DNA of 64,000 nucleotides from Dactylorhiza incarnata (lineage: Eukaryota > Streptophyta > Magnoliopsida > Asparagales > Orchidaceae): NCBI GenBank assembly GCA_033032865.1, contig JAWHQI010000759.1:1-64000 (forward strand). Reading direction: 5' to 3'. Under the pieces are notes generated by a model, which was not told the DNA's origin, ran no database searches, and was given only the letters and a program-made list of their open reading frames with translations. The stretch's first letter is position 1, and each line of letters opens with the position of its first letter. Made by a program: the position numbers and the translations under genes. Positions 47,001-61,100 of the stretch are shown here, piece after piece.

Positions 47001-50000
47001 AAATCCATAATCCATAATCCTTAAACTTAAATCCGCAATCTGCAATCCAAAATCCTAAGTCCTAAATCCTAAATCCGCAATCTTAAATCCGTAATCCTAA
47101 ATCCTAAATCCGCAATCCTAAATCGTAAATCCTAAATCCGCAATCCAAAATCCTAAATTTGCAATCCTAAATACGAAATCCACAATCCTAAATCCGAAAT
47201 TCGTAATCCTAAATCCTAAATCTGCAATCCTAAATCCTAAATCTGCAATTCTAAATCCTAAATCCTAAATTCACAATCTTAAATCCGCAATCATAAATAC
47301 TAAATTCGCAATCCTAAGTCTTATATCCTAAATTCGCAATCCAAAATCGCCAAAATCCCAAATCCTAAATCCTAAATCCGCAATCTTAAGTACTAAATCC
47401 GCAATCCTAAATCAGCAATCTGCAATCCTAAATCCCCAATCCTAAATCCTAAATCCTAAATCTTAACTCCGCAATCCTAAATTCGTAATCCGCAATCCTA
47501 AATCCAAAATCCGCAATCCTAAATTCTAACCTAAAATCCAGAATCCGCAATTCTTAATCATAAATCTGCAATCCAAAATCCAAAATCTTAAATCTGCAAT
47601 CCTAAATCGTAAATTGTAATTCCTAAATCCTCAATCCTTAATCTTAAATCCTAAATCTTAAATCCTAAATCCTAAATTCTAAACCCTAAATCTTAAATCT
47701 GCAATCCTAAATCTGTAATCTTAAATCCTAAATTCGTAATCCTAAATCCTAAATCCTAAATCTACAGTCCTAAATCTGCTATCCTAAATCCTATATCCGC
47801 AATCCTAAATCCTAAATCCACAATCCTAAATCTGCAATCCTAAATCTACAATTCTAAATTCTAAATCCGCAATCCTAAATCTTAACTCATAAATTCGTAA
47901 TCCTAAATCCTAAATCCTAAATCTATAATCCTAAATCCTAAATCTGCAATCCTAGATCCTAAATCCTAAATCCTAAATACGCAAGCCTAAATTCTAAATC
48001 CAAAATTCACGATCCTAGATCTACAATCTTAAATCCTAAATCTTAAATCCTAAATCCGCAATCCTAAATCCTACATCCTAAATTCACAATCCTAAATTCT
48101 AAATCCGCAATCCTAAATCCGCAATCCTAAATTGTAAATCCTAAATACGCAATCCTTAATCCGCATTTCTAAATCCACAATCCTAAATCCGCAATCCTAA
48201 ATCCACAATCCGCAATCCTAAATCTGCAATCCTAAATCTTAAATTTGCAATCTTAAATCATAAATCCACAATCATAAATTCACAATCCACAATCCACATT
48301 CCTAAATCCTAAATCTGCAATCCTAAATTCTAAATCCTAATTCCTAAATCTGGAATCCTAAATACTAAATCCTAAATAATCATTCCCAATCCTAAATCCA
48401 AATCCTTAATTTGCACTCCTAAATCCATATTTCTAAATCCTAAATCTGCAATCCTAAATCCTAAATCTTAAATCCAATATATATATAATCTACAATCCGC
48501 AATCCTAAATCCTAAATCCGCAATCTGCATTCCAAAATCTGGAATCCGCATTCCTGAATCCTAAATCTAAAATCCTAAATCCTAAATCCTAATTCTAAAT
48601 CCTAAATCTGCAATCCTAAATCCTAAATCCTAAATTCTAAATTCTAAATCCTGAATCCGCAATCCGCAATCCTAAATCCTAAATCCTACATCCTAAATCC
48701 TAATTCCATAATCTTAAATCCGCAATCCTAAGTCCTAAATCTGCAATCCTAAATCCGCAATCCTAAATTAGTAATCTGCAATCTTAAATCCGCAATCCTA
48801 AATCCTAAATCTGCATTCCTAAATCCTAAATCCACAATCCCAAATCCTAAATTTGCTATCCTAAATCTTAAATCCTAAATCCACAATCCTAAGTTCTAAA
48901 TGCTAAATCCTAAATCCGCAATCCTAAATCTAAAATCCGCAATTGTAAATCCTAAATTCGCAATCCTAAATCCTAAATTGGTTATCCTAAATCCTAAATC
49001 TGCAATCCTAAATCCGCAATCCTAAATCCTAAATCCACAATTCGTAGTCCTAATACCTAAATCCGCAATCATAAATCCCAAATCATATATCATAAATCCA
49101 CAATCCTAAATACTAAATCCACAATCATAATTCCTAAATACGCAATCCAAAATCTTAAATCCTAAATCATATTCCTAAATCCCCTAAATCCTAAATCTGC
49201 ACTCATAAATCGTAAATCCGCAATCCTAAATCCTAATCCTAAATCTTAAATCCGCAATCCTTAATTCTTAATCTGAAATCAACAATCCTAAATTCTTAAT
49301 CCTAAATCCCAAATCCTTAATTCTAAATCAGAAATCCTAAATCATAAATCCGCAATCCTATATCCTCAATCCTAAATACGTAATCCTAAATTTTAAATCC
49401 TAAATCCGCAACCTTAAATCTGCAATCCTAAATCATCAATCTTAAATTCTAGCTCCTAAACCCACAATCTTAAATCCTAACCACAATTCTAAATCCTAAA
49501 TACTAAATGTGCAATCCTAAATCCTAAATCCAAATTCCAAAATCCGCAATCTTAAAACCTAAATCCACAATCCTAAATCCTAAATCCGAAATCAGAAATC
49601 CTAAATCCTAAATTCGCAATCATGAATTCTAAATCCTAAATTCATAATCCTAAATCCAAAATCTGCAATCCTAAATTCTAAATCCGTCTTCCTAAATCCG
49701 CAATCCTAAATCCTAACTCCAAAATCCGCAATCATAAATCTTAAATCTACAATCCTAAATCCTAAATCTGCAATCCTAAATTCTACATACTAAATCCGCA
49801 ATCCTAAATCCTAAATCTGCAATCCTAAATCCGCAATCCGCAATCCTAAATCTTAAATTCACAATCCAAAATCCCCTAAATCCTAAATTCGGTCCTAAAT
49901 CCTAATTCCTAAATCAGCAATCCTAATTCCGCAATCTACAATCCTAAATCCACAATCCTAAACACGCAATCCTAAATCCTAACTCCTAAACCCACAATCC

Positions 50001-50159
50001 TAAATTCGCAATCCTAAATTCGCAATCCTAAATCCGCAATTCTGAATTCTAAATCCTAAATCCGCAATCCTAAATTTGCAATCCTAAATCCTAAATCTGC
50101 AATTTAAAATTCTAAATCCTAAATCCACAATCCACAATCCTAAATCCGTAATCCTAAAT

Positions 50160-52700
50160 CCTAAAAATCCGGCATCAGAAATCATAAATCCTAAATCCGC
50201 AATCCTAAATCCTAAATCTGCAATCCTGAATTCTAAATTTTATATCCTAAATCCGAATTCCTAAATTCTACATCCTAAATCCTTGATTCGCAATCCTAAA
50301 TCCGCAATCATAAATCCTAAATCCCATAAATCCTAAATCTGTAATCCTAAATTATAAATCCGCAATCCTAAATCCTAATTCTTAAATCCGCGATCCTAAA
50401 TCCTTATTCCACAATCCTAAATCTAAAATCTGCAATCCTAAACCCTTAATCCAAAATCAGCAATCCTAAATCCTAAAGTCGCAATCCGCCATCTTAAATC
50501 CTAAATCTGCAATCCTAAATCAACAATCCTAAGGCCTAAATCCGTAATCTTAAATCATAAATCCTAAATTCGCTATCCGCAATCCTAAATCTGCAATCCG
50601 TAATCTTAAATCCTAAATCCGCAATTTTAATTCATAATCCTAAATCTGCAATCATAAATCCTAAATTCGCAATCCGTAATCCTAAATCCGTAATAAGCAA
50701 TCCTAAATCATTCGCAATCCTAAACCGTAAATCATAAATCTTAAATCCACATTCCGCAATCCTAAATTCTAAATCTGCAATACTAAATCCTAAATCATAA
50801 TCCTAAATATGCAATCCTAAATCAGCAATCATAAATCCTAAATCCGTAACGCAATCCTAAATCCTAAATCCGCAATATGCAGTCCTAAATCCTAATTCCG
50901 CAATCCTAAATCCTAAATTCACAATCTGCAATCCTAATTCCTAAATCTGCAATCCTAAATCCTAAATCTGCAATCCTATATCATAAATCTGCAATTCTAG
51001 ATCCTAAATCCCATAAATCCTAAATCTACAATCCAAAATCCTATATCCTAAATCCTAAATTCGTAATCCTAAATCTATAATCCTAAATCCTATATCCCAT
51101 AAATTTTAAATCCGTAATCCTAAATCCTAAATCCACAAACCTAAAAACTAAATCCGTAATCATAAATCCTAAATTCTAAATCCACAATCAACAATCCTAA
51201 ATCTGCAATCCTAAATCCACAATCCTAAGTCCACAATCCTAAATACGCAAATACTAAATCCTAAATGCGCAATCCTAAATCTGCAATTCTGAATTCTAAA
51301 TCCTAAACCCGCAATCCTAAATTCGCAATCCTAAATCCTAAATCCAAAATCCGCAATCTAAAATTCTAAATCCTAAATCCACAATCCACAATCCTAAATC
51401 CGTAATCCTAAATCCTAAATACGGCATCAAAAATCCTAAATCTGCAATCCTAAATCTGCAATCCTGAATTCTAAATTTTAAATCCTAAATCCGAATTCCT
51501 AAATTCTACATCCTAAATCCTTGATCCGCAATCCTAAATCCGCAATCATAAATCCTAAATCTCATAAATCCTAAATCTGCAATCCTAAATTATAAATACG
51601 CAATCCTAAATCCTAATACTTAAATCCGCAATCCTAAATCCTTATTCCACAATCCTAAATCCTAAATCTGCAATCCTAAACCCTTAATCCAAAATCAGCA
51701 ATCATAAATCCTAAAATCGCAATCCGCCATCTTAAATCCTAAATCCGCAATCATAAATTCTAAATCTGCAATCCTTAATCAACAATCCTAAGGCCTAAAT
51801 CCGTAATCTTAAATCATAAATCATAAATCCGCAATCCTAAATTCGCTATCCGCAATCCTAAATCTGCAATCCGTAATCTTAAATCCTAAATCCGCAATCC
51901 TAAATCATAATCCTAAATCTGCAATCCTAAATCCTAAATTCGCAATTCGTAATCCTAAATCCGTAATAAGCAATCCTAAATCCTAAACATAAGCAATCCT
52001 AAATCGTAAATCTTAAATCTTAAATCCACATTCCGCAATCCTAAATTCTAAATCTGCAATCCTAAATCATAAATCTGCAATCCTAAATCATAATCCTAAA
52101 TATGCAATCCTAAATCCGCAATCATAAATACTAAATCCGTAATGCAATCCCAAATCCTAAATCTGCAATCATAAATCCGCAATATGCAGTCCTAAATCCT
52201 AATTCCGCAATCCTAAATCCTAAATTCACAATCTACAATCCTAATTCCTAAATCTGCAATCATAAATCCTAAATCTGCAATCCTATATCATAAATCTGCA
52301 ATTCTAGATCCTAAATCTCATAAATCCTAAATCTACAATCCTAAATCCTATATCCTAAATCCGCAATCCTAAATCCTAAATTCGTAATCCTAAATCTATA
52401 ATCCTAAATCCTATATCCCATAAATTTTAAATCCGTAATCCTAAATCCTAAATCCACAATCCTAAAAACTAAATCCGTAATCATAAATCCTAAATTCTAA
52501 ATCCACAATCAACAATCCTAAATCCTAAATCCTAAATCCTAAATTTGCAATCCTAAATCCACAATCCTAAATCCACAATCCTAAATCCACAATCCTAAAT
52601 ATGCAATACTAAATCCTAAATGCGCAATCCTAAATCTGCAATCCTAAATCCTAAATCTGCAATCCACAATCATAAATCCTAAATCCGAAATCCTAAATCC
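50160..52700. repeat. Two copies of a ~1.25-kb higher-order satellite unit
   Basis: The rare words GGCATCA (near 50172 and 51422) and the AGTCGCAATCCGCCATC-type string (near 50477, and near 51715 with AATCGC) recur about 1.24-1.25 kb apart, with matching words between. The same pair of landmarks is about 1.33 kb apart in 57.07-58.72 kb and again in 61.8-63.5 kb, so this is a recurring higher-order unit. Confidence 0.7.
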
Positions 52701-55160
52701 TAAATCTTAAATCGACAATCCACAATGATAAATCATAAATACTAAATCCGCAAACCTATATCCTAAATCCTAAATCTGTATTCCTAAATCCAAAATCAAC
52801 AATCTTAATTCCTAAATCCTAAATCTGCAATCTGCAATCTTAAATCCTAAATTATAAATCTACAATCCTAAATTATAAATCCTATATCTGCAATCCTAAA
52901 TCCTATATCTGCAATCCTAATCATAAATCCAATATTCTAAATCCAGAATCCACAAACCTAAGTCCTTAATTCGCAATCCTAAATTCTAAATCTGCAATCC
53001 CAAATCCTAAATCCACAATCTACAATCCACAATCCTAAATCCGTAATCTTAAATCCTAAATCCGCAATCCTAAATTCGCAATCCTAATTCCTCAATCCTA
53101 AATCCGCAATCATAAATCTGCAATCCTAAATCCTAACCTGTATCCACAATCCTAAATCCTAAATCAACAATCCTGAATCCTAATTTCTAAAATCTAATTG
53201 CTAAATCCGCAATCCTAAATCTTAAATCCTAAATCCACAATCCTAAATCTGTAATGCTAAATCCAAAATCCGCGATCCTAAATCCTAAATCCTAAATCCT
53301 TAATCCGCAATCCTAAATCCTAAATCCACACTCCTAAATCCTAAATCTGGAATCCTATATCCGCAATCCGCAATCCTAAATCCTAAATCCTAAATCTACA
53401 ATCATAAATCCTGAATCTTAAATCCTGAATCCTAAATCTGCAATTCTAAATCCGCAATCCTAAATCCTAAATCATAAATTCGCAATCCTAAATCCACAAT
53501 CCTAAATCCTAAATTCGTAATCAACAATCCACAATCCTAAATCCGCAATCCTAAATCCGCAATCTACAATCCTAAATCCTAAATCTGTAATCCACAATCC
53601 TAAATCCGCAATCCTAAATCCTAAATTCGCAATCCAAAATCCTATATCTGCAAGCCTAAATCCTAAATACTAAATCCTAATTCCTAAATCCTAAATCCTA
53701 AATCCTAAATCCGCAATCCTAAATCCTAAATTCTAAATCTATAATCCTAAATCCTAATTCCACAATCCTAAATCCGCATTTCACAATCCTAATTCCTAAA
53801 TCCACAATCCAAAATCCTAATTCCTAATTCCGCAAATCTAAATCATAAATCCACAATCCTAAATCCGCAATCATAAATACTAAATCCTAAATCCGCAATC
53901 CTAAATCCTAAATCCAAAATCCATAATCCTTAAACTTAAATCCGCAATCCGCAATCCAAAATTCTAAGTCCTAAATCCTAAATTCGCAATCTTAAATCCG
54001 CAATCCTAAATCCGCAATCCAAAATCCTAAATTTGCAATCCTAAATACGAAATCCAAAATCCTAAATACGAAATTCGTAATCCTAAATCCTTAATCTGCA
54101 ATCTTAAATCCTAAATCTGTAATTCTAAATCCTAAATCCTAAATCTGCAATTCTAAATCCTAAATCCTAAATCCACAATCCTAAATCCGCAATCATAAAT
54201 AGTAAATTCGCAATCCTAAGTCTTATATCCTAAATTCGCAATCCAAAATCCCCTAAATCCCAAATCCCAAATCCTAAATCCTAAATCCGCAATCTTAAGT
54301 CCTAAATCCGCAATCCTAATTTAACAATCTGCAATCCTAAATCCCCAATCTTAAATCCCCAATCCTAAATCCTAAATCCTAACTCCGCAATCCTAAATTC
54401 GTAATCCGAAATCCTAAATCCAAAATCCGCAATCCTAAATTCTAATCTATAATCCAAAATCCGCAATTCTTAATCATAAATCTGCAATCCAAAATCCAAA
54501 ATCTTAAATCTGCAATCCTAAATCGTAAATTGTAATTCCTAAATCCTCAATCCTTAATCTTAAATCCTAAATCTTAAATCCTAAATCCTAAATCCTAAAT
54601 TCTAAACCCTAAATCTTAAATCCGCAATCCTAAATCTGTAATCTTAAATCCTAAATTCGTAATCCTAAATCCTAAATCTTAAATCTACAATCCTAAATCC
54701 GCTATCCTAAATCCTATATCCGCTATCCTAAATCCTATATCCGCAATCCTAAATCCATAATCCTAAACCTGCAATCCTAAATCCTAAATCTACAATTCTA
54801 AATTCTAAATCCGTAATCCTAAATCTTAACTCATAAATTCGTAATCCTAAATCCTAAATCTATAATCCTAAATCCTAAATCTGCAATCCTAGATCCTATA
54901 TCCTAAATACGCAAGCCTAAATTCTAAATCCAAAATTCAAAATTCACGATCCTAGATCTACAATCTTAAATCCTAAATCTTAAATCCTAAATCCTACATC
55001 CTAAATTCACAATCCTAAATTGTAAATCCGCAATCCTAAATCCGCAATCCTAAATTGTAAATCCTAAATACGCAATCCTTAATCCGCATTCCTAAATCCA
55101 CAATTCTAAATCCGCAATCCTAAATCCACAATCCGTAATCCTAAATCTGCAATCCTACAT

Positions 55161-58100
55161 ACTAAATTTGCAATCTTAAATCCTAAATCCATAATCATAA
55201 ATTCACAATTCACAATCCACATTCCTAAATCCTAAATCCGCAATCCTAAATTCTAAATCCTAATTCCTAAATCCGCAATCCTAAATACTAAATCCTAAAT
55301 AATCAATCCCAATCCTAAATCCTTAATTTGCACTCCTAAATCCATAATTCTAAATCCTAAATCTGCAATCCTAAATCCTAAATCCTATATATATAATCTA
55401 CAATCCGCAATCCTAAATCCTAAATCTGCATTCCTAAATCCGGAATCCGAAATCCGCAATCCTAAATACTATATCTTAAATCCTAAATCCTAAATTCTAA
55501 ATCCTAAATCCGCAATCCTAAATCCGCAATCCTAAATTGACAATCCTAAATTCTAAATTCTGAATCCGCAATCCGCAATCCTAAATCCTACATCCTAAAT
55601 CCTAATTCCATAATCCTAAATCCGCAACCCTAAATCCGCAATCCTAAATTAGTAATCTGCAATCATAAATCCGCAATCCTAAATTCTAAATCCGCATTCC
55701 TAAATTCTAAATCCTAAATCTTAAATCCACAATCCCAAATCCTAAATCTGCTATCCTAAATCCTAATTCCCAAATCCATAATCCTAAGTTCTAAATGCTA
55801 AATCTATAATCCTAAATGTTAAATCCTAAATCCGCAATTCTAAATCTAAAATCCGCAATCCTAAATCCTAAATTCGCAATCCTAAATCCTAAATCTGCAA
55901 TCCTAAATCCGCAATCCTAAATCCTAAATCCACAATTCGCAGTCCTAATACCTAAATCCGCAATCCTAAATCCCAAATCCCAAATCATATATCATAAATC
56001 CACAATCCTAAATACTAAATCCACAATCCTAATTCATAAATCCGCAATCCTAAATCTTAAATCCTAAATCATATTCCTAAATCCCCTAAATCCTAAATCT
56101 GCAATCATAAATCGTAAATCCGCAATCCTAAATCCTCATCCTAAATCTTAAATACGCAATCCTAAATCCTTAATCCTTAATCCGAAATAAACAATCCTAA
56201 ATCCTTAATCCTAAATCCCAAATCCTTAATTCTAAATCAGAAACCCTAAATCATAAATCCGCAATCCTAAATCCTAAATACGCAATCCTAAATCTTAAAT
56301 CCGCAATCTTAAATCTGCAATCCTAAATCATCAATCTTAAATTCTAGCTCCTAAATCCACAATCTTAAATCCTAAATTCGCAATTTTAAATTCTAAATAC
56401 ACAATTCTAAATCCTAAATCCTAAATGTGCAATCCTAAATCCTAAATCCAAATTCCAAAATCCGCAATCTTAAAACCTAAATCCACAATCCTAAATCCTA
56501 AACCCGAAATCAGAAATCCTAAATTCGCAATCATGAATTCTAAATTCTAAATTCGTAATCCTAAATCCTAAATCTGCAATCCTAAATTATAAATCCGTCT
56601 TCCTAAATCCTACATCCTAAATCCGCAATCCTAAATCCGAAATCCGAAATCCGAAATCTTAAATCTGCAATCCTAAATCCTAAATCTGCAATCCTAAATT
56701 CTAGATACTAAATCCGCAATCCTAAATCCTAAATCTGCAATCCTAAATCCTAAATCCGCAATCCTAAATTTTAAATTCACAATCCAAAATCACCTAAATC
56801 GTAAATTCGCAATCCTAAATCCTAATTCCTAAATCAGCAATCCTAAATCCACAATCCGCAATCTGCAATCCTAAATCCGCAATCCTAAATCCTAACTCCT
56901 AAACCCACAATCCTAAATTCGCAATCCTAAATCTGCAATTCTGAATTCTAAATCCTAAATCCGCAATCCTAAATTCGCAATCCTAAATTCTAAATCCAAA
57001 ATACGCAATCTAAAATTCTAAATCCTAAATCCACAATCCACAATCCTAAATCTGTAATCCTAAATCCTAAATTCGACATCAGAAATCCTAAATCCGCAAT
57101 CCTAGATCCTAAATCTGCAATCCTGAATTCTAAATTTTAAATCATAAATCCGAATTCCTAAATTCTACATCCTAAATCCTTGATCCGCAATCCTAAATCC
57201 GCAATCATAAATCATAAATCCCATAAATCCTAAATCTGCAATCCTAAATTATAAATCCGCAATCCTAAATCCTAATTCTTAAATCCGCAATCCTAAATGC
57301 TTATTCCACAATCCTAAATCCTAAATCTGCAATCCTAAACCCTTAATCCAAAATCAGCAATCTGAAATCCTAAAGTCGCAATCCGCCATCTTAAATCCTA
57401 AATATGCAATCATAAATTCTAAATCTGCAATCCTAAATCAACAATCCTAAGGCCTAAATCCGTAATCTTAAATCATAAATCATAAATCCGCAATCCTAAA
57501 TTCGCTATCCGCAATCCTAAATCTGCAATCCGTAATCTTAAATCCTAAATCCGCAATCTTAAATCATAATCCTAAATCTGCATTCCTAAATTCGCAATCC
57601 GTAATCCTAAATCCGTAATAAGCAATCCTAAATCCTAAATCATTCACAATCCTAAATCGTAAATCCTAAATCTTAAATCCACATTCCGCAATCCTAAATT
57701 CTAAATCTGCAATCCTAAATCCTAAATCTGCAATCCTAAATCATAATCCTAAATATGCAATCCTAAATCCGCAATCAGAAATCCTAAATCCGTTACGCAA
57801 TCCTAAATCTTAAATTCGCAATATGCAGTCCTAAATCCTAATTCCGCAATACTAAATCCTAAATTCACAATCTGCAATCCTAATTCCTAAATTTGCAATC
57901 CTAAATTCTAAATCTGCAATCCGATATCATAAATCTGCAATTCTAGATCCTAAATCCCATAAATCCTAAATCTACAATCCTAAATCATATATCCTAAATC
58001 CGCAATCCTAAATCTTAAATTCGTAATCCTAAATCTATAATCCTAAATCCTATATCCCATAAGTTTTAAATCCGTAATCCTAAATCCTAAATCCACAATC

Positions 58101-61100
58101 CTAAAAACTAAATCCGTAATCATAAATCCTAAATTCTAAATCCACAATCAACAATCCTAAATCCTAAATCCTAAATCTGCAATCCTAAATCCACAATCCT
58201 AAATCCACAATCCTAAATACGCAATACTAAATCCTAAATACGCAATCCTAAATCTGCAATTCTGAATTCTAAATCCTAAATCCGTAATCCTAAATTCGCA
58301 ATCCTAAATCCTAAATCCAAAATCTGCAATCTAAAATTCTAAATCCTAAATCCACAATCCACAATCCTAAATCCGTAATCCTAAATCCTAAATCCGGCAT
58401 CAGAAATCCTAAATCCTAAATCCGCAATCCTAAATCCTAAATCTGCAATCCTAAATCTGCAATCCTGAATTCTTAATTTTAAATCCTAAATCCGAATTCC
58501 TAAATTCTACATCCTAAATCCTTGATCCGCAATCCTAAATCCGCAATCATAAATCCTCAATCCCATAAATCCTAAATCTGCAATCCTAAATTATAAATCC
58601 GCAATCCTAAATCCTAATTCTTAAATCCGCAATCCTAGATCCTTATTCCACAATCCTAAATCCTAAATCTGCAATCCTAAACCCTTAATCCAAAATCAGC
58701 AATCCTAAATCCTAAAGTCGCAATCCGCCATCTTAAATCCTAAATCCGCAATCCTAAATTCTAAATCTGCAATCCTAAATCAACAATCCTAAGGCCTAAA
58801 TCCGTAATCTTAAATCATAAATCATAAATCCGCAATCCTAAATTCGCTATCCGTAATCCTAAATCTGCAATCCGTAATCTTAAATCCTAAATCCGCAATC
58901 TTAAATCATTATCCTAAATCAGCAATCCTAAATCCTAAATTCGCAATCTGTAATCCTAAATCCGTAATAAGCAATCCTAAATCCTAAATCATTCGCAATC
59001 CTAAATCTTAAATCCACATTCCGCAATCCTAAATTCTAAATCTGCAATCCTAAATCCTAAATCTGCAATCCTAAATCATAATTCTAAACATGCAATCCTA
59101 AATCCTCAATCATAAATCCTAAATCCGTAACGCAATCCTAAACTCGCAATCCTAAATCCGCAATATGCAGTCCTAAATCCTAATTCCGCAATCCTAAATT
59201 CACAATCTGCAATCCTAATTGTTAAATCCGCAATCCTAAATCCTAAATCTGCAATCCTATATCATAAATCTGCAATTCTAGATCCTAAATCGCATAAATC
59301 CTAAATCTACAATCCTAAATCCTATATCCTAAATCCGCAATCCTAAATCCTAAATTCGTAATCCTAAATCTATAATCCTAAATCCTATATCCCATAAATT
59401 TTAAATCCGTAATCCTAAATCCTAAATCCACAATCCTAAAAACTAAATCCGTAATCATAAATCCTAAATTCTAAATCCACAATCAACAATCCTAAATCCT
59501 AAATCTGCAATCCTAAATCCACAATCCTAAATCCACAATCCTAAATATGCAATACTAAATCCTAAATGCGCAATCCTAAATCCTAAATCCTAAATCCGCA
59601 ATCCTAAATCCTATATCTGCAAGCCTAAATCCTAAATACTAAATCCTAATTCCTAAATCCTAAATTCTAAATCCTAAATCCTTAATCCTAAATCCTAAAT
59701 TCTAAATCTACAATCCTAAATCTTAATTCCACAATCCTAAATCCTAAATCCGCATTTCACAATCCTAAATCCACAATCCAGAATCCTAATTCCTAATTTC
59801 GCAAATCTAAATCATAAATCTGCAATCCTAAATCCGTAATCATAAATACTAAATCCTAAATCCGCAATCCTAAATCCTAAATCCATAATCCTAAATCCAT
59901 AATACTAAATTTGCAATCTTAAATCCTAAATCCATAATCATAAATTCACAATTCACAATCCACATTCCTAAATCCTAAATCCGCAATCCTAAATTCTAAA
60001 TCCTAATTCCTAAATCCGCAATCCTAAATACTAAATCCTAAATAATCAATCCCAATCCTAAATCCTTAATTTGCACTCCTAAATCCATAATTCTAAATCC
60101 TAAATCTGCAATCCTAAATCCTAAATCCTATATATATAATCTACAATCCGCAATCCTAAATCCTAAATCTGCATTCCTAAATCCGGAATCCGAAATCCGC
60201 AATCCTAAATACTATATCTTAAATCCTAAATCCTAAATTCTAAATCCTAAATCCGCAATCCTAAATCCGCAATCCTAAATCCGCAATCCTAAATTGACAA
60301 TCCTAAATTCTAAATTCTGAATCCGCAATCCGCAATCCTAAATCCTACATCCTAAATCCTAATTCCATAATCCTAAATCCGCAACCCTAAATCCGCAATC
60401 CTAAATTAGTAATCTGCAATCATAAATCCGCAATCCTAAATTCTAAATCCGCATTCCTAAATTCTAAATCCTAAATCTTAAATCCACAATCCCAAATCCT
60501 AAATCTGCTATCCTAAATCCTAATTCCCAAATCCATAATCCTAAGTTCTAAATGCTAAATCTATAATCCTAAATGTTAAATCCTAAATCCGCAATTCTAA
60601 ATCTAAAATCCGCAATCCTAAATCCTAAATTCGCAATCCTAAATCCTAAATCTGCAATCCTAAATCCGCAATCCTAAATCCTAAATCCACAATTCGCAGT
60701 CCTAATACCTAAATCCGCAATCCTAAATCCCAAATCCCAAATCATATATCATAAATCCACAATCCTAAATACTAAATCCACAATCCTAATTCATAAATCC
60801 GCAATCCTAAATCTTAAATCCTAAATCATATTCCTAAATCCCCTAAATCCTAAATCTGCAATCATAAATCGTAAATCCGCAATCCTAAATCCTCATCCTA
60901 AATCTTAAATACGCAATCCTAAATCCTTAATCCTTAATCCGAAATAAACAATCCTAAATCCTTAATCCTAAATCCCAAATCCTTAATTCTAAATCAGAAA
61001 CCCTAAATCATAAATCCGCAATCCTAAATCCTAAATACGCAATCCTAAATCTTAAATCCGCAATCTTAAATCTGCAATCCTAAATCATCAATCTTAAATT

